From NCBI RefSeq assembly GCF_014641075.1, contig NZ_BMHP01000003.1, positions 1,054,001-1,118,000 of the forward strand: a stretch of DNA of 64,000 nt, given 5' to 3'. The DNA comes from Paenibacillus nasutitermitis. GTDB taxonomy: Bacteria; Bacillota; Bacilli; Paenibacillales; Paenibacillaceae. This document shows positions 63,721 to 64,000 of this stretch, in pieces; positions within the stretch are counted from its first letter, which is position 1; each line of letters starts with the position of its first letter. The translations under genes and the position numbers were made by a program. A model generated the notes under the pieces. It ran no database searches. It was not told where the DNA came from and was given only the letters and a program-made list of their open reading frames with translations.

Positions 63721-64000
63721 TTAGCCTTTAATGGATCCCATGAGCATACCCTTAGTAAAATGCTTTTGCATAAACGGATAAACGATCAGAATCGGGACCG
63801 TAGACACGACGACAGCAGCCATCTGAACAGCGAACTGGCTAACCGTTCCGGAATTGGCAATCGAATCGGCGCTTTGTGTTGCGACGTTAAGCAAAATGTT
63901 GCGCAAGACAACTTGAAGCGGCATTAAATTCGAATCATTGATATACACGATCGCATCGAAATAACTGTTCCAATGTCCCACTGCGTAAAATAGGGAAATC
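63721..64000 (-). CDS. Carbohydrate ABC transporter permease, LplC type, partial at right edge
   Basis: The minus strand is open from the right edge to a stop at 63721. The frame reads AVGHWNSYFDAIVYI, PLQVVLRNILLNV and ends FTKGMLMGSIKG, which is the C-terminal third of an LplC-type permease. The N-terminal part and its partner permease lie outside the window. Confidence 0.9.
   Translation of the reverse strand, partial: ISLFYAVGHWNSYFDAIVYINDSNLMPLQVVLRNILLNVATQSADSIANSGTVSQFAVQMAAVVVSTVPILIVYPFMQKHFTKGMLMGSIKG

Overview
The window looks like a chromosomal segment of a spore-forming, low-to-medium GC Firmicute, most likely Paenibacillus or a close relative. The evidence is the repeated LplA/LplB/LplC-type sugar ABC transporters with YesM/YesN-type two-component systems, a CwlJ-type spore cortex hydrolase, secreted proteins with copper-amine-oxidase-like stalk domains, a YclNOPQ-type petrobactin importer, and strong AAGGAGG ribosome binding sites.

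Layout. (1) 1-11433, all minus strand: a YesM/YesN pair, then a catabolic operon of solute-binding lipoprotein, phosphotriesterase-family hydrolase, creatinase-like M24 protein, a sensory-rhodopsin-transducer-like (ASRT) small protein, two permeases and a large barrel-like protein cut by the left edge. (2) 11500-14600: a decayed CAP-domain secreted protein, a decayed membrane protein, and a divergent phytanoyl-CoA dioxygenase/AraC pair. (3) 14642-17226: a PadR regulator and ABC exporter behind two perfect palindromes. (4) 17284-23467: an iron-uptake cluster with two Fur-like boxes, an AraC regulator fused to a siderophore-binding domain, yclNOPQ and a nitroreductase. (5) 23583-30021: a tandem repeat, an aldo/keto reductase, a DUF1861 protein, an orphan gene and a second sugar ABC transporter with its divergent AraC regulator. 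(6) 31369-37331: a peroxiredoxin-like protein, a P-loop kinase, and two convergent ArsR/SRPBCC modules, one fused to an alpha/beta hydrolase. (7) 36451-43315: a worn-out stretch with IS110 remnants, gene fragments, a GC-rich DHFR-like gene, a DUF4153-like membrane protein and a hydrolase. (8) 43366-54902: MerR, stalk-domain secreted protein, O-antigen-ligase-like protein with TPR tail, LysR with old yellow enzyme and RidA, a DHA2 drug exporter and CwlJ. (9) 55090-64000, minus strand: a third sugar-uptake locus with permease, binding protein, YesM/YesN, FAD oxidoreductase and SGNH hydrolase.

How it works together. Three separate LplABC-type importers, two of them next to their own YesM/YesN sensor and one next to an AraC regulator, suggest scavenging of plant or microbial polysaccharide fragments. 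In each, the import genes sit beside candidate degradative enzymes. The most unusual is the first: its enzymes (a phosphotriesterase-like protein with a Glu at the bridging-ligand position, an M24 protein without the metal-binding aspartates, and an ASRT-domain protein) do not correspond to any standard sugar pathway that I recognise. The iron cluster is a normal Fur-type petrobactin uptake unit. All function calls come from reading the translated sequence by eye; no database search was run.
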